Source: Streptomyces carpinensis (GTDB lineage: Bacteria; Actinomycetota; Actinomycetes; Streptomycetales; Streptomycetaceae). Taken from it: DNA of 51,954 nucleotides. Numbering within the stretch: the first letter of the stretch is position 1; every line of letters starts with the position of its first letter. Under the pieces are notes generated by a model, which was not told the DNA's origin, searched no databases, and saw nothing but the letters and a program-made list of their open reading frames with translations. Of this stretch, positions 1-9,113 are shown piece by piece. Made by a program: the position numbers and the translations under genes. The stretch is taken from contig NZ_MUBM01000129.1 in assembly GCF_002154505.1 (NCBI RefSeq), forward strand, positions 1 to 51,954. Reading direction: 5' to 3'.

Positions 1-576
1 CAGCTTGTCGAAGTCGGTGCGCTGCTCGACACGCGTGGCCTCGACCTTGTACGTGACCTTCAGAACCGGCGAGTAGATCGAGTCGACCGGGATGCGGCCG
101 ATCTCCTGGCCCACCTGCTTGTTCTGCACGGCGGAGACGTAGCCGCGACCGCGCTCGACGGTCAGCTCCATCTCCAGCTTGCCCTTGCCGTTGAGCGTGG
201 CGAGGACGAGGTCGGGGTTGTGCACCTCGACACCGGCCGGGGGCGCGATGTCGGCGGCGGTGACCAGACCCGGGCCCTGCTTGCGCAGGTACATCACGAC
301 GGGCTCGTCGTGCTCCGAGGAGACGACCAGCTGCTTGATGTTGAGGATCAGGTCGGTGACGTCCTCCTTGACGCCCGGCACGGTGGTGAACTCGTGCAGG
401 ACGCCGTCGATGCGGATGCTGGTGACAGCAGCTCCGGGGATCGACGACAGGAGGGTACGGCGCAGGGAGTTGCCGAGGGTGTAGCCGAAGCCCGGCTCCA
501 GCGGCTCGATCACGAACCGGGAGCGGAACTCGTCGACGACCTCTTCGGTCAACGAGGGTCGCTGAGCGATCAGCAT
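1..576 (-). CDS. rpoA: RNA polymerase alpha subunit, N-terminal part (partial)
   Basis: This is the alpha subunit of RNA polymerase, which dimerises to nucleate core assembly and whose C-terminal domain contacts activators and UP elements. The visible 192 residues start [14 protein letters not shown] and carry the N-terminal assembly domain (for example [15 protein letters not shown] near residue 35). The gene runs off the left edge, so the second half, including the alpha-CTD, is not seen. The ATG at 576 is preceded by a GAAGGA ribosome binding site. It is the distal gene of the block, and a 148-base gap separates it from rpsK. That gap holds a small stem-loop (CCGCAC/GTGCGG, 631-651). rpsD is not between rpsK and rpoA, as is usual in Streptomyces. 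Confidence 0.97.
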   Translation of the reverse strand, partial: MLIAQRPSLTEEVVDEFRSRFVIEPLEPGFGYTLGNSLRRTLLSSIPGAAVTSIRIDGVLHEFTTVPGVKEDVTDLILNIKQLVVSSEHDEPVVMYLRKQGPGLVTAADIAPPAGVEVHNPDLVLATLNGKGKLEMELTVERGRGYVSAVQNKQVGQEIGRIPVDSIYSPVLKVTYKVEATRVEQRTDFDKL

Positions 577-724
577 CTGTGGATCAGATCCTTCTTTCGT
601 GGACGCCCGCTATTTGACGTCCGACGGAGACCGCACCCGTGAAGAGTGCGGGTACTGCAAGGGTACGGGCAGCACGACCCGAAGGAGCCGTACCGCCCGA
701 ACCGACGCCCTGGAGCGGCGAGCG

Positions 725-1129
725 TCAGACGCGACGACGCTTCGGCGGACGGCAGCCGTTGTGCGGGGTCGGGGTGACGTCCTGGATGGAGCCGACCTCG
801 AGACCCGTGGCCTGCAGGGAGCGGATCGCGGTCTCACGACCGGAACCCGGGCCCTTGACGAACACGTCGACCTTGCGCATGCCGTGCTCCTGGGCGCGGC
901 GGGCGGCCGACTCGGCGGCCATCTGCGCGGCGAACGGCGTGGACTTCCGGGAGCCCTTGAAGCCGACGTGGCCGGCGGAGGCCCAGGAGATCACGTTGCC
1001 GCTCGGGTCGGTGATCGAAACGATGGTGTTGTTGAACGTGCTCTTGATGTGCGCGTGGCCGTGAGCGACGTTCTTCTTTTCCTTGCGGCGCACCTTCTTG
1101 GCAGCGCCCTGACGTCCCTTGGGGGGCAT
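725..1129 (-). CDS. rpsK: 30S ribosomal protein S11
   Basis: S11 sits on the platform of the 30S subunit near the E site and binds 16S rRNA with S7 and S18. The 134-residue product starts [20 protein letters not shown]. It contains the conserved core [16 protein letters not shown], and the basic tail ends RPPKRRRV. Length and sequence match the family. It lies 69 bases downstream of rpsM and 148 bases upstream of rpoA, so it is the last ribosomal-protein gene of this block. Confidence 0.98.
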   Translation of the reverse strand: MPPKGRQGAAKKVRRKEKKNVAHGHAHIKSTFNNTIVSITDPSGNVISWASAGHVGFKGSRKSTPFAAQMAAESAARRAQEHGMRKVDVFVKGPGSGRETAIRSLQATGLEVGSIQDVTPTPHNGCRPPKRRRV

Positions 1130-1198
1130 GTCGAAAACTCCTACGGGAGGTGGTCGGTCCTACAGCGAAGACCGCTGGACGGCGAGTGTCGCTGCGGA

Positions 1199-1579
1199 CT
1201 ACTTCTTGCCCGGCTTCTTCTTGCCGGCGATGGCGCGACGCGGGCCCTTGCGGGTACGGGCGTTGGTGCTGGTGCGCTGACCGCGGACGGGCAGACCGCG
1301 ACGGTGACGGAGACCCTGGTAGGTACCGATCTCGACCTTGCGGCGGATGTCGGCCTGGATCTCGCGACGGAGGTCACCCTCGGTCCTGATGTTGTTGTCG
1401 ACGTACTCGCGGATCGCGACGAGCTGCTCCTCGGAGAGGTCGCGAACTCGGGTGTTCGGGTCGATGCCGGTCGCAGCAAGGGTCTGCTGCGACAGGGTCC
1501 GGCCAATGCCGAACACGTAGGTGAGTGCGATCTCCACGCGCTTTTCGCGCGGGATGTCAACACCGGAAACGCGTGCCAT
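1199..1579 (-). CDS. rpsM: 30S ribosomal protein S13
   Basis: S13 is a head protein of the 30S subunit that contacts the large subunit and P-site tRNA. The 126-residue product starts [20 protein letters not shown]. It keeps the helix-hairpin-helix core and the RNA-binding segment [20 protein letters not shown], and ends in a lysine-rich tail (KKKPGKK). A 197-base gap separates it from rpmJ upstream. That gap contains a small GC hairpin at 1681-1695 and a TTGACA-like hexamer without a convincing -10 partner, so I do not call a promoter there. Confidence 0.98.
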   Translation of the reverse strand: MARVSGVDIPREKRVEIALTYVFGIGRTLSQQTLAATGIDPNTRVRDLSEEQLVAIREYVDNNIRTEGDLRREIQADIRRKVEIGTYQGLRHRRGLPVRGQRTSTNARTRKGPRRAIAGKKKPGKK

Positions 1580-1776
1580 TCAATGGCTCCAGTTGATCTT
1601 CGGAGGTCTTCCGCAGAACCGACTCCCGGCCGCCGTACGAGGTACGAACCGGGTCCCCGGCCTCCGAACCGGGGGTGTCAAGCCGCCTCGCGGCTCGGGT
1701 CCTGCGTATGAACATATTCAGCTCGCGTCGCGCGAATCTCTGCGATAGCGGTGCAGAGGGTGCGGTCGGTCGTACG

Positions 1777-1890
1777 TCAGCCCTGGCGCTGCTTGTGGCG
1801 CGGGTTCTCGCAGATGACCATGACCCGGCCGTGACGGCGGATCACCCTGCACTTGTCGCAGATCTTCTTGACGCTCGGCTTGACCTTCAT
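1777..1890 (-). CDS. rpmJ: 50S ribosomal protein L36 (zinc-ribbon form)
   Basis: L36 is the smallest 50S protein and stabilises 23S rRNA near the peptidyl-transferase region. The 37-residue product starts [20 protein letters not shown] and ends HKQRQG. The zinc ligands Cys-x2-Cys, a later Cys and a His are all present, so this is the zinc-binding form. Zur-regulated duplicates of L36 usually lack these cysteines; this copy sits in the classical position between infA and rpsM. It lies 66 bases downstream of infA. Confidence 0.95.
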   Translation of the reverse strand: MKVKPSVKKICDKCRVIRRHGRVMVICENPRHKQRQG

Positions 1891-1956
1891 GGGATGTGAG
1901 GTTCTCCGGGTCAGTTGCCGGCGGCCCCGCGGTCACCGCGGGACGTGGGGCAAGAT

Positions 1957-2178
1957 CTACTTGTAGCGGTAGACGATCCGGCCACGCGTCAGGTCGTACG
2001 GAGACAGCTCCACCACGACCCGGTCGTCAGGGAGGATGCGGATGTAGTGCATACGCATCTTGCCGCTGATGTGTGCCAGGACCTGGTGGCCGTTCTGGAG
2101 CTCGACCTTGAACATGGCGTTCGGCAGAGACTCGACGACAGTGCCCTCGATCTCGATGGCACCTTGCTTCTTGGCCAC
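1957..2178 (-). CDS. infA: Translation initiation factor IF-1
   Basis: IF-1 binds the 30S A site and promotes IF-2 and IF-3 activity during initiation. The 73-residue product is a single S1/OB-fold domain starting [20 protein letters not shown] and containing [19 protein letters not shown]. Length and sequence are those of the actinobacterial family. The 184-base gap to map upstream holds a promoter-like sequence (see 2271-2300), so infA-rpmJ-rpsM-rpsK-rpoA may have extra transcription of its own. Confidence 0.98.
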   Translation of the reverse strand: MAKKQGAIEIEGTVVESLPNAMFKVELQNGHQVLAHISGKMRMHYIRILPDDRVVVELSPYDLTRGRIVYRYK

Positions 2179-2270
2179 GCTTCGCCCTTCGAATCGACTA
2201 CCTTGATCGACTCTCTCTGCTTCCCTTGCGGGCGCATGCGGACATGCGGGTGCACGAGAGCCGACGAGTC

Positions 2271-2300
2271 AGTCTACGTCAGCGCACCCGGAAACACGAA
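2271..2300 (-). promoter_or_regulatory. Candidate promoter upstream of infA
   Basis: On the minus strand a TAGACT -10-like hexamer (2271-2276) lies 18 bases after TTCGTG (2295-2300), a weak -35. Transcription would start about 85 bases before the infA start codon. The -10 fits the vegetative TANNNT pattern and the -35 is poor, so this is a moderate call. Confidence 0.4.
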
Positions 2301-2362
2301 TCGGAGGAGTCTGCCCCGCGCAGGAGATCGTTATGCGAGCGGGGAGCCGTCGAGAAGCGCCG

Positions 2363-3199
2363 TCACGCCAGCGGGTCCGGCGCCGCGGTGATGCCGTACT
2401 CCGCGAGCTTCGCCCTGCCGGCGTCCGGGGCCGTCAGGACCAGCGGCCCCTGCTCGGTCAGGGCGACCGAGTGCTCCCAGTGGGAGGACCAGGTGCCGTC
2501 CGTGGTGATGACCGTCCAGTCGTCCTCGAGGACCCGCGTCCGCGGGGTGCCGAGGGAGACCATCGGCTCGATGGCCAGGCAGAAGCCGGGGACCAGCTTG
2601 GGGCCCTTGCCGCGCCGCCGGTCGACGTAGTTCAGCAGGTGCGGGTCCATGTGCATCTCGGTGCCGATGCCGTGGCCGCCGTAGTCCTCGATGATCCCGT
2701 ACCGGCCGCCACCGGGCTTGGGCTGGCGGCGGATGTACGTCTCGACGGCACGGGAGATGTCGACCAGCCGGTTGCCCTGCTTCATGGCGGCGATCCCGGC
2801 CCACATCGACCCCTCGGTCACCCGGGAGAGCTCGACGAGCTCCGGGGAGTGACCGGATCCCACGAACGCCGTGTAGGCGGCGTCGCCGTGCCAGCCGTCG
2901 ACGATCGCGCCGCAGTCGATGGAGATGACGTCGCCGTCCTTGAGGACGACGTCCTCCGACGGGATGCCGTGGACGACGACCTCGTTGACCGAGGTGCAGA
3001 TCGTGGCCGGGAAGCCGCCGTAGCCGAGGAAGTTCGGCTTGGCGTTGTGCTCGGCGAGAACCTTGCGGGCCACCTCGTCCAGGTCCTTGGTGCTCGCCCC
3101 GGGCACGGCCGCCTCCCGGGTGGCCGCGTGGATCGCGGCGACGACCAGCCCCGCCGCACGCATCTTGGCGATCTGCTCGGGGGTCTTGATCTGCACCAT
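2363..3199 (-). CDS. map: Methionine aminopeptidase, type I
   Basis: Removes the N-terminal methionine from nascent proteins using a di-metal centre in the cytoplasm. The 278-residue product starts MVQIKTPEQIAKMRAAGLVV. The metal ligands are recognisable: the two Asp in ISIDCGAIVDGWHGD, His in GGHGIGTEMH, Glu in AIEPMVSLG, and Glu near the C-terminus in WEHSVALTEQG. An in-frame start 24 codons upstream is possible, but the extension is low-complexity Pro/Gly/Ser, and the chosen ATG has GAAAGG upstream and matches the family N-terminus. A strong hairpin lies between adk and this gene. Confidence 0.96.
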   Translation of the reverse strand: MVQIKTPEQIAKMRAAGLVVAAIHAATREAAVPGASTKDLDEVARKVLAEHNAKPNFLGYGGFPATICTSVNEVVVHGIPSEDVVLKDGDVISIDCGAIVDGWHGDAAYTAFVGSGHSPELVELSRVTEGSMWAGIAAMKQGNRLVDISRAVETYIRRQPKPGGGRYGIIEDYGGHGIGTEMHMDPHLLNYVDRRRGKGPKLVPGFCLAIEPMVSLGTPRTRVLEDDWTVITTDGTWSSHWEHSVALTEQGPLVLTAPDAGRAKLAEYGITAAPDPLA

Positions 3200-3305
3200 G
3201 GGGACAACGGCCTTTCTCGGACCGGACGAGGACTCTCCGGGAGGTGGGTCCCCGGAAGGGGGCGGACTCATTCAAAGATACGGGGGCGCGACCCGACCCC
3301 ACAGC

Positions 3306-3340
3306 GCAGCCGCGGTCCCTTCCGGAGGAACCGCGGCTGC
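3306..3340 (-). promoter_or_regulatory. Stem-loop between adk and map
   Basis: An 11-bp perfect stem (3306-3316 with 3330-3340) is followed inward by a C/A mismatch and a CCT/AGG pair around a 5-base loop. There is no U tract. It could be an attenuator, a partial terminator or an RNA processing/stabilising site within the adk-map transcript. Confidence 0.6.
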
Positions 3341-3354
3341 ACGCGACATGGTGA

Positions 3355-4017
3355 CTACTTCGTGGCGTCCTCGCGCTTGAGCGCCTCCAGCGCGCGCCGC
3401 GTGATCTCGTCCACCGGGCCGAGCGAGGAGATCGTCACGACCAGGCCCTGCGCCTTGTAGTAGTCGATGATCGGCTCGGTCTGCGTGTGGTAGACCTCCA
3501 GCCGCTTGCGGACGGTCCCCTCGGAGTCGTCGTCGCGCTGGTACAGCTCACCGCCGCAGACGTCGCAGACGCCCTCCTGCTTCGGCGGGCTGTAGGTCAC
3601 GTGGAAGACGTGACTGGACTCGTTCCGGCAGACCCGCCGGCCGGCGATCCGCTTGACGACCTCGTCCTCGGGGACCTCCAGGTCCAGCACCGCGTCGAGC
3701 TTGATGCTCTCCTCCTGCAGCAGTGCGTCCAGCGCCTCGGCCTGGGACACGTTGCGCGGGAAGCCGTCCAGCAGGAAGCCGCCCTCGGCGTCGGGCTGCT
3801 CCATGCGGTCCTTGGCCATGGCGATGGTGACCTCGTCGGGTACGAGGTTGCCGGCGTCCATGTAGGACTTCGCGAGCTTGCCGAGCTCGGTCTGCTTGCT
3901 GATGTTGGCGCGGAACAGGTCACCCGTGGAGATGTGCGGGATGCGCAGCTTCTCGGCAAGGCGTACGGCCTGTGTTCCCTTACCGGCACCAGGCGGCCCG
4001 ACGAGGACGATTCGCAT
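3355..4017 (-). CDS. adk: Adenylate kinase
   Basis: Interconverts ATP+AMP and 2 ADP, setting the cellular energy charge. The 220-residue product starts MRIVLVGPPGAGKGTQAVRL; the P-loop GPPGAGKGT is at residues 7-15. The LID is long. It starts at a Cys and includes a CDVC pair, so it is zinc-type, although the first cysteine pair is C-x3-S rather than Cys-x2-Cys. The ATG shares one base with the secY stop codon (TGATG), which implies translational coupling to secY. Confidence 0.97.
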   Translation of the reverse strand: MRIVLVGPPGAGKGTQAVRLAEKLRIPHISTGDLFRANISKQTELGKLAKSYMDAGNLVPDEVTIAMAKDRMEQPDAEGGFLLDGFPRNVSQAEALDALLQEESIKLDAVLDLEVPEDEVVKRIAGRRVCRNESSHVFHVTYSPPKQEGVCDVCGGELYQRDDDSEGTVRKRLEVYHTQTEPIIDYYKAQGLVVTISSLGPVDEITRRALEALKREDATK

Positions 4018-5330
4018 CAGCGGAGGAACCCTTCGTAATTGCGCTGCTGGAGCTGGCTCTCGATCTGCTTCACCGTCTCGAGGCCGACACCCACGATGAT
4101 CAGGATGCTGGTCCCGCCGAAGGGGAAGTTCTGGCTTGCGCCGAACCCGACCAACGCCATTGTCGGCACGAGAGCGATCAGACCCAGATACAGCGAACCC
4201 GGCCAGGTGATCCGGTTGAGCACGAACGAAAGGTACTCAGCGGTCGGTCGGCCAGCCCGGATGCCCGGGATGAAGCCACCATACTTCTTCATGTTGTCCG
4301 CGACTTCTTCGGGGTTGAAGGAGATCGCCACGTAGAAGAACGCGAAGAACACGATGAGCAAGAAGTACATGGTGATGTAAATCGGGTGATCGCCCTTGGT
4401 CAGGTTCTGCGTCACCCACGTCTTCCACCCCGCGTTGCCGCCCGCGAACTGGGCGACCAGTGCCGGGATGTAGAGCAGCGACGACGCGAAGATGACGGGA
4501 ATCACACCGGCCTGGTTGACCTTGAGCGGGATGTACGTGGACGTACCGCCGTAGGACCGTCGGCCGATCATGCGCTTCGCGTACTGCACCGGGATGCGGC
4601 GCTGGGCCTGCTCCACGAAGACGACCAGACCGACCATGACCAGGCCGACCAGGATGACGGTGCCGAACTCGATCCAGCCGCCGGCCAGGGTGCCCTGCTT
4701 CTTGATGGCCCACAGCGCGGACGGGAACGTCGCGGCGATCGAGATGAACATCAGGATCGACATGCCGTTGCCGATGCCGCGGTCGGTGATGAGCTCACCG
4801 AGCCACATGACGACGGTCGTGCCGGCGGTCATGCAGATGACCATGACGATGGTGTTGAAGATCGCCCGCTCGGGCACGATGCTGCCCGCGACCGTGCACC
4901 CGGAGAACAGGGCGCCACTGCGGGCGGTGGCCACCAGGCCGGTGCCCTGCAGGATGGCCAGCGCCACCGTCAGGTAACGGGTGTACTGGGTGATCTTGGA
5001 CGTGCCGGCCTGGCCCTCCTTCTTGAGGGCTTCCAGGCGCGGGATCACCACGGTCAGCAGCTGCAGGATGATGCTCGCCGTGATGTACGGCATGATCCCG
5101 AGGGCGAAGACCGTGATCTGCAGCAGTGCGCCGCCGCTGAACATGTTGACCAGGCCGAAGAGCCCCTGGTTGCCGGATGCCTCGGTCACACACTGCTGGA
5201 CGGCCTTGTAGTTGACGCCCGGGATCGGGATGTGGGTACCGAGGCGGTACACCACGATGATGCCGAGTGTGAAGAGCAGCTTCTTGCGCAGGTCGGGCGT
5301 CCTGAACGCCCGGGCGAAGCCGGTGAGCAC
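4017..5330 (-). CDS. secY: Preprotein translocase subunit SecY
   Basis: Central channel of the Sec translocon in the cytoplasmic membrane, working with SecE, SecG and SecA. The 437-residue product starts MLTGFARAFRTPDLRKKLLF and has ten evident transmembrane segments. The conserved C5 loop motif is present (AKRMIGRRSYGGTSTYIPLK), as is the plug-region sequence GLVNMFSGGALLQ. The ORF lies 183 bases downstream of rplO. That gap holds a long perfect hairpin, suggesting secY-adk-map is partly uncoupled from the spc genes. Confidence 0.98.
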   Translation of the reverse strand: MLTGFARAFRTPDLRKKLLFTLGIIVVYRLGTHIPIPGVNYKAVQQCVTEASGNQGLFGLVNMFSGGALLQITVFALGIMPYITASIILQLLTVVIPRLEALKKEGQAGTSKITQYTRYLTVALAILQGTGLVATARSGALFSGCTVAGSIVPERAIFNTIVMVICMTAGTTVVMWLGELITDRGIGNGMSILMFISIAATFPSALWAIKKQGTLAGGWIEFGTVILVGLVMVGLVVFVEQAQRRIPVQYAKRMIGRRSYGGTSTYIPLKVNQAGVIPVIFASSLLYIPALVAQFAGGNAGWKTWVTQNLTKGDHPIYITMYFLLIVFFAFFYVAISFNPEEVADNMKKYGGFIPGIRAGRPTAEYLSFVLNRITWPGSLYLGLIALVPTMALVGFGASQNFPFGGTSILIIVGVGLETVKQIESQLQQRNYEGFLR

Positions 5331-5443
5331 GGTGCCTCCTGCGACCCCCGCGCCAGTGCGTCAAGGGTGACGGTCTTGAGGTTCGATGAAAAGAGCAGTG
5401 CAGGCCACCTTACCGGCGACACTGCCCCCCTTGGAACGACCAA

Positions 5444-5474
5444 CCGGGGATACCTCATTGTGAGGTATCCCCGG
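5444..5474 (-). terminator. Perfect hairpin between rplO and secY
   Basis: A 14-bp perfect stem (5444-5457 with 5461-5474; CCGGGGATACCTCA) closes on a 3-base loop, 39 bases after the rplO stop codon. There is no U tract, but many Streptomyces terminators lack one. Further downstream a TTCCAA-N18-TAAGGT pair could be a secY promoter (weak). I read it as an internal terminator or attenuator. Confidence 0.7.
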
Positions 5475-5513
5475 TCGGGACTGTCTACGTCATCGAAAGG
5501 CCTGAGCGATCGC

Positions 5514-5969
5514 TCAGACGAGCTCGGTGACAGTGCCGCCGGCGGCGGCGATCTTCTCCTTGGCGGAGCCGGAGACGGCGTCCACCGTCACCTGCAGCGC
5601 CACGGAGACCTCGCCCTGGCCGAGGACCTTGACGAGGCTGTTCTTGCGAACGGCACCCTTGGCCACCAGGTCCTCGACCGTGACCTCGCCACCCTGCGGG
5701 TAGAGCGCGGCCAGCTTGTCGAGGTTCACGACCTGGTACTCGGTCTTGAACGGGTTCTTGAAGCCCTTCAGCTTCGGGAGGCGCATGTGCAGAGGCATCT
5801 GGCCGCCCTCGAAGCTCTCCGGAACCTGGTAGCGGGCCTTCGTGCCCTTGGTACCACGACCGGCCGTCTTACCCTTCGACGCCTCACCACGACCGACACG
5901 GGTCTTGGCGGTCTTGGCGCCCGGGGCGGGACGGAGGTTGTGGATCTTCAGCGGGTTCTGCTCCGCCAT
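5514..5969 (-). CDS. rplO: 50S ribosomal protein L15
   Basis: L15 is a late-assembling 50S protein that binds 23S rRNA. The 151-residue product starts [20 protein letters not shown] and has the characteristic basic Gly-rich N-terminal tail ([20 protein letters not shown]), followed by the globular domain. It starts 2 bases after rpmD and is followed by the hairpin at 5444-5474, which makes it the last gene before a likely transcriptional step-down. Confidence 0.98.
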   Translation of the reverse strand: MAEQNPLKIHNLRPAPGAKTAKTRVGRGEASKGKTAGRGTKGTKARYQVPESFEGGQMPLHMRLPKLKGFKNPFKTEYQVVNLDKLAALYPQGGEVTVEDLVAKGAVRKNSLVKVLGQGEVSVALQVTVDAVSGSAKEKIAAAGGTVTELV

Positions 5970-5971
5970 GA

Positions 5972-6154
5972 TCAGTCGACCTCCTCGACCGTTACGAGGT
6001 GGCGGACGGTGTGCACCATGCCGCGGAACTCGGGACGGTCCTCCTTGACGACCACGTCACCCAGGCGCTTGAGGCCCAGGGAACGCAGGGTGTCGCGGTG
6101 GTTCTGCTTGCTGCCGATGTAGGACTTCGTCTGCGTGATCTTGAGCTGCGCCAT
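5972..6154 (-). CDS. rpmD: 50S ribosomal protein L30
   Basis: L30 is a small 50S protein on the central protuberance side. The 60-residue product starts [20 protein letters not shown] and ends [12 protein letters not shown], the bacterial short form. A longer in-frame extension exists but overlaps rpsE and has no family similarity, so the ATG 2 bases after the rpsE stop codon was chosen. Confidence 0.97.
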   Translation of the reverse strand: MAQLKITQTKSYIGSKQNHRDTLRSLGLKRLGDVVVKEDRPEFRGMVHTVRHLVTVEEVD

Positions 6155-6156
6155 GA

Positions 6157-6762
6157 TTACGCACCCGCCCCGGCACGCGCACGCAGGAGAGCCGCGGGAG
6201 CGACGTCCTCGAGGGGCAGACCGCGGCGGGCCGCGATCTCCTCGGGACGCTGCAGGCCCTTGAGGGCCTCCACGGTGGCGTGCACGATGTTGATGGCGTT
6301 GTCGGAGCCGAGCGACTTCGACAGCACGTCGTGGATACCGGCGCACTCGAGCACGGCACGCACCGGACCACCGGCGATAACACCGGTACCGGGGGACGCG
6401 GGCTTGAGCAGCACGACGCCGGCAGCCTTCTCACCCTGGATGGGGTGCGGGATGGTGCCCTGGATCCGGGGGACCTTGAAGAAGTGCTTCTTGGCCTCCT
6501 CAACGCCCTTGGCGATGGCGGCCGGCACCTCCTTGGCCTTGCCGTATCCGACACCCACGGTGCCGTCACCGTCGCCCACCACGACCAGCGCGGTGAAGCT
6601 GAAGCGACGACCACCCTTCACAACCTTGGCGACGCGGTTGATCGCGACGACGCGCTCAACGTACGCGGTCTTCTCGGCGGCAGCTGCGCCGCCGTCACGG
6701 CCCTTCCGGTCCCGCCGCTCGCCGCCACCGGCACCGCCACCGCGGCGCTGGGGTCCAGCCAT
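6157..6762 (-). CDS. rpsE: 30S ribosomal protein S5
   Basis: S5 acts in decoding fidelity and mRNA unwinding at the 30S entry site. The 201-residue product starts [20 protein letters not shown], an actinobacterial Gly/Arg-rich N-terminal extension, followed by the dsRNA-binding-like S5 domain ([20 protein letters not shown]) and the C-terminal domain. It lies 40 bases downstream of rplR and 2 bases before rpmD. Confidence 0.98.
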   Translation of the reverse strand: MAGPQRRGGGAGGGERRDRKGRDGGAAAAEKTAYVERVVAINRVAKVVKGGRRFSFTALVVVGDGDGTVGVGYGKAKEVPAAIAKGVEEAKKHFFKVPRIQGTIPHPIQGEKAAGVVLLKPASPGTGVIAGGPVRAVLECAGIHDVLSKSLGSDNAINIVHATVEALKGLQRPEEIAARRGLPLEDVAPAALLRARAGAGA

Positions 6763-6802
6763 TGGAATTACCTCTCTCTGTTTCCGCTAGCTCGGAACCG
6801 GC

Positions 6803-7186
6803 TCAGAACTTCAGGCCGGCTTCGCGGGCGGCGTCCGCCAGGGCGGCGATGCGCCCGGCGTACTGGTTGCCACCACGGTCGAACACGACGGCCTCGACAC
6901 CGGCGGCCTTGGCACGCTCGGCGACCAGGGCGCCGACCTGCTTGGCCTGCGCGGACTTGTCGCCCTCGCCACCGCGGATCGAGGTGTCCAGGGTGGACGC
7001 CGACGCCAGGGTGTGGCCCTTCAGGTCGTCGATCACCTGCGCCACGATGTGGCGGTTGGAGCGGGTCACGACCAGACGGGGGCGCTCCGCCGTACCGGCG
7101 ATCCGCTTGCGGATCCGGATGTGACGGCGCTTGATCGCGGCGCGCTTGTAGGCGTCGCCCTTGAGGATCTTCTGCCCGTATGCCAT
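6803..7186 (-). CDS. rplR: 50S ribosomal protein L18
   Basis: L18 binds 5S rRNA together with L5 and L25 and helps incorporate it into the 50S subunit. The 127-residue product starts [20 protein letters not shown] and has the core [20 protein letters not shown]. The C-terminal [10 protein letters not shown] is typical of the family. It lies 3 bases after rplF. Confidence 0.98.
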   Translation of the reverse strand: MAYGQKILKGDAYKRAAIKRRHIRIRKRIAGTAERPRLVVTRSNRHIVAQVIDDLKGHTLASASTLDTSIRGGEGDKSAQAKQVGALVAERAKAAGVEAVVFDRGGNQYAGRIAALADAAREAGLKF

Positions 7187-7189
7187 GGC

Positions 7190-7729
7190 TTACTTACCCG
7201 CCTTTCCGACCTTGCGGCGGATGACTTCGCCCTCGTACTTGACGCCCTTGGCCTTGTACGGGTCCGGCTTGCGCAGCTTGCGGATGTTGGCCGCAACCTC
7301 GCCGACCTTCTGCTTGTCGATGCCCTCGACCGAGAAGCGGGTCGGGGCCTCCACCTTGAAGGTGATGCCCTCGGGCGCCTCGACCAGGATCGGGTGGCTG
7401 TAGCCGAGCGCGAACTCGAGGTTCGAGCCCTTGGCGACAACGCGGTAACCGACACCGCTGATCTCGAGCTTCTTCACGTAACCCTGGGTCACGCCGGTGA
7501 TCATGTTCGCCACCAGCGTGCGGGACAGGCCGTGCAGGGCCCTGTTCTGACGCTCGTCGTTCGGGCGGGTCACCAGCAGGGTGCCGTCTTCGCCCTTGGC
7601 GACCTCGATCGGCGCCGCGACGGTGTGGGTCAGCTCGCCCTTGGGGCCCTTGACCGAAACCGTACGGCCGTCGATGGTGACGTCCACGCCGGCGGGAACC
7701 GCGATGGGGAGCTTGCCGATGCGCGACAT
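7190..7729 (-). CDS. rplF: 50S ribosomal protein L6
   Basis: L6 sits near the sarcin-ricin loop and the factor-binding site. The 179-residue product starts [20 protein letters not shown] and has the duplicated alpha/beta fold. The conserved C-terminal signature is present ([20 protein letters not shown]). It starts 24 bases after rpsH. Confidence 0.98.
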   Translation of the reverse strand: MSRIGKLPIAVPAGVDVTIDGRTVSVKGPKGELTHTVAAPIEVAKGEDGTLLVTRPNDERQNRALHGLSRTLVANMITGVTQGYVKKLEISGVGYRVVAKGSNLEFALGYSHPILVEAPEGITFKVEAPTRFSVEGIDKQKVGEVAANIRKLRKPDPYKAKGVKYEGEVIRRKVGKAGK

Positions 7730-7753
7730 AGCTGTTTCCTCCGTTCCCTTCCG

Positions 7754-8152
7754 TTACCAGACGTAGGCGAGGACTTCCCCACCCACGCCCTTCTTGCCGG
7801 CCTGCTTGTCGGTGAGGAGCCCGTGCGACGTGGAGATGATCGCCACGCCGAGGCCGCCGAGCACCTTCGGCAGGTTGGTGGACTTCGCGTAGACCCGGAG
7901 ACCGGGCTTGGAGATCCGCTTGATGCCCGCGATGGAGCGCTCACGGTTCGGGCCGTACTTCAGCTCGAGGACGAGGTTCTTGCCGACCTCGGCGTCCTCG
8001 GTCTTCCAGCCCGTGATGAAGCCCTCCTGCTGGAGGATCTCCGCGATGTGCGACTTGATCTTCGAGTGCGGCATGGTCACGGTGTCGTGGTATGCCGAGT
8101 TCGCGTTCCGCAGACGCGTGAGCATGTCTGCGATCGGATCAGTCATGGTCAT
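7754..8152 (-). CDS. rpsH: 30S ribosomal protein S8
   Basis: S8 is a primary 16S rRNA binder in the platform. In E. coli it also represses the spc operon by binding its mRNA. The 132-residue product starts [20 protein letters not shown] and ends [13 protein letters not shown]. An in-frame start 15 codons upstream exists, but the extra residues are not part of the family. The gene follows a 212-base gap after rpsN, unusually long for this block, which holds the structured element at 8267-8319. Confidence 0.97.
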   Translation of the reverse strand: MTMTDPIADMLTRLRNANSAYHDTVTMPHSKIKSHIAEILQQEGFITGWKTEDAEVGKNLVLELKYGPNRERSIAGIKRISKPGLRVYAKSTNLPKVLGGLGVAIISTSHGLLTDKQAGKKGVGGEVLAYVW

Positions 8153-8266
8153 GAATTGGCCTTCGGCCTCTCTCGCCGGGGTTTCCTGGTGCGCCATCCC
8201 TCTCCCCGATCCGAGACGGGACGGGTGCGGCGCGGTGGACCTACGGCGTAGTAAGTCGTACGGGCA

Positions 8267-8319
8267 CGGCAGGCGCCCAACCCCACAAGCCTAAGGCATG
8301 TGAGGTGGGCCTCCTGCCG
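8267..8319 (-). promoter_or_regulatory. Structured RNA element in the rpsN-rpsH gap
   Basis: This 53-base stretch folds into one long interrupted hairpin of about 20 pairs. From the outside in, the stems are CGGCAGG/CCTGCCG, GCCCA/TGGGC, CC/GG, CAC/GTG and GCC/GGC, separated by short bulges and closed by a TTA loop on the transcribed strand. A second small hairpin (CAACCC/GGGTTG) lies nearby at about 8351-8366. The gap is otherwise without genes. A role as an r-protein autoregulation site (S8 or S14) or as an attenuator is inference. Confidence 0.65.
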
Positions 8320-8364
8320 GACCCAGATGCTTACCGAGAGCCCGGCTTCAACCCAACTGGGTTG

Positions 8365-8550
8365 TTACCAGGAGCTCTTGGTCACGCCCGGCAGCTCGCC
8401 ACGGTGAGCCATCTCACGAAGGCACACGCGGCACAGGCCGAACTTGCGGTACACGGAGTGCGGACGGCCGCAGCGCTGGCAGCGCGTGTAGCTACGCACA
8501 CCGAACTTGGGCTTGCGAGCAGCCTTGGCAATCAGAGCCTTCTTCGCCAT
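8365..8550 (-). CDS. rpsN: 30S ribosomal protein S14, zinc-binding type Z
   Basis: S14 is a 30S head protein needed late in assembly. The 61-residue product starts [20 protein letters not shown] and carries the two zinc-binding pairs CQRC and CRVC, so it is the short zinc-dependent form. A zinc-independent paralogue would be expected elsewhere under Zur control (family knowledge, not seen here). The ATG lies 5 bases after the rplE stop codon; a start three codons further upstream is less likely. Confidence 0.97.
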   Translation of the reverse strand: MAKKALIAKAARKPKFGVRSYTRCQRCGRPHSVYRKFGLCRVCLREMAHRGELPGVTKSSW

Positions 8551-8555
8551 CTCGC

Positions 8556-9113
8556 TCACGCCTCCTTGAACGGGAAGCCGAGGTGACGAAGGAGCGCGCG
8601 GCCCTCAGCGTCGTTGGTCGCCGTGGTGACCACGGTGATGTCCATACCCCGGACGCGGTCGATCTTGTCCTGGTCGATCTCGTGGAACATGACCTGCTCC
8701 GTGAGACCGAAGGTGTAGTTGCCACGGCCGTCGAACTGCTTGGGGGACAGGCCGCGGAAGTCGCGGATGCGCGGCAGCGCGAGCGACAGGGTGCGGTCCA
8801 GGAACTCCCACATGCGGTCGCCACGGAGCGTGACGTGGGCACCGATCGGCTGACCCTCACGCAGCTTGAACTGCGCGATGGACTTGCGGGCCTTGGTGAC
8901 CGCCGGCTTCTGGCCGGTGATCGTGGTGAGGTCGCGGATGGCGCCCTCGATCAGCTTGGAGTCGCGGGCGGCGTCGCCCACACCCATGTTGACCACGATC
9001 TTGACGAGGCCCGGGATCTGCATGACGTTCTCGTACTTGAACTCGTCACGCAGCTTCGGGGCGATCTCGTCGCGGTACTTCTGCTTCAGACGCGGGGCAG
9101 TGGTGGTAGCCAT
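8556..9113 (-). CDS. rplE: 50S ribosomal protein L5
   Basis: L5 binds 5S rRNA and contacts P-site tRNA from the central protuberance. The 185-residue product starts [20 protein letters not shown] and contains the signature [20 protein letters not shown]. The start codon shares one base with the rplX stop (TGATG), so translation is probably coupled. Confidence 0.98.
   Translation of the reverse strand: MATTTAPRLKQKYRDEIAPKLRDEFKYENVMQIPGLVKIVVNMGVGDAARDSKLIEGAIRDLTTITGQKPAVTKARKSIAQFKLREGQPIGAHVTLRGDRMWEFLDRTLSLALPRIRDFRGLSPKQFDGRGNYTFGLTEQVMFHEIDQDKIDRVRGMDITVVTTATNDAEGRALLRHLGFPFKEA

Noticed and set aside
1580..1776. TTGACA hexamer upstream of rpsM as a promoter
   Set aside because: No TANNNT hexamer at 16-18 bases downstream; probably chance.
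3972..6122. A plus-strand open frame of 716 codons opposite secY and rplO
   Set aside because: It is the antisense shadow of highly conserved minus-strand genes in very GC-rich DNA; its product is repetitive Asp/Arg/His-rich sequence with no family features.
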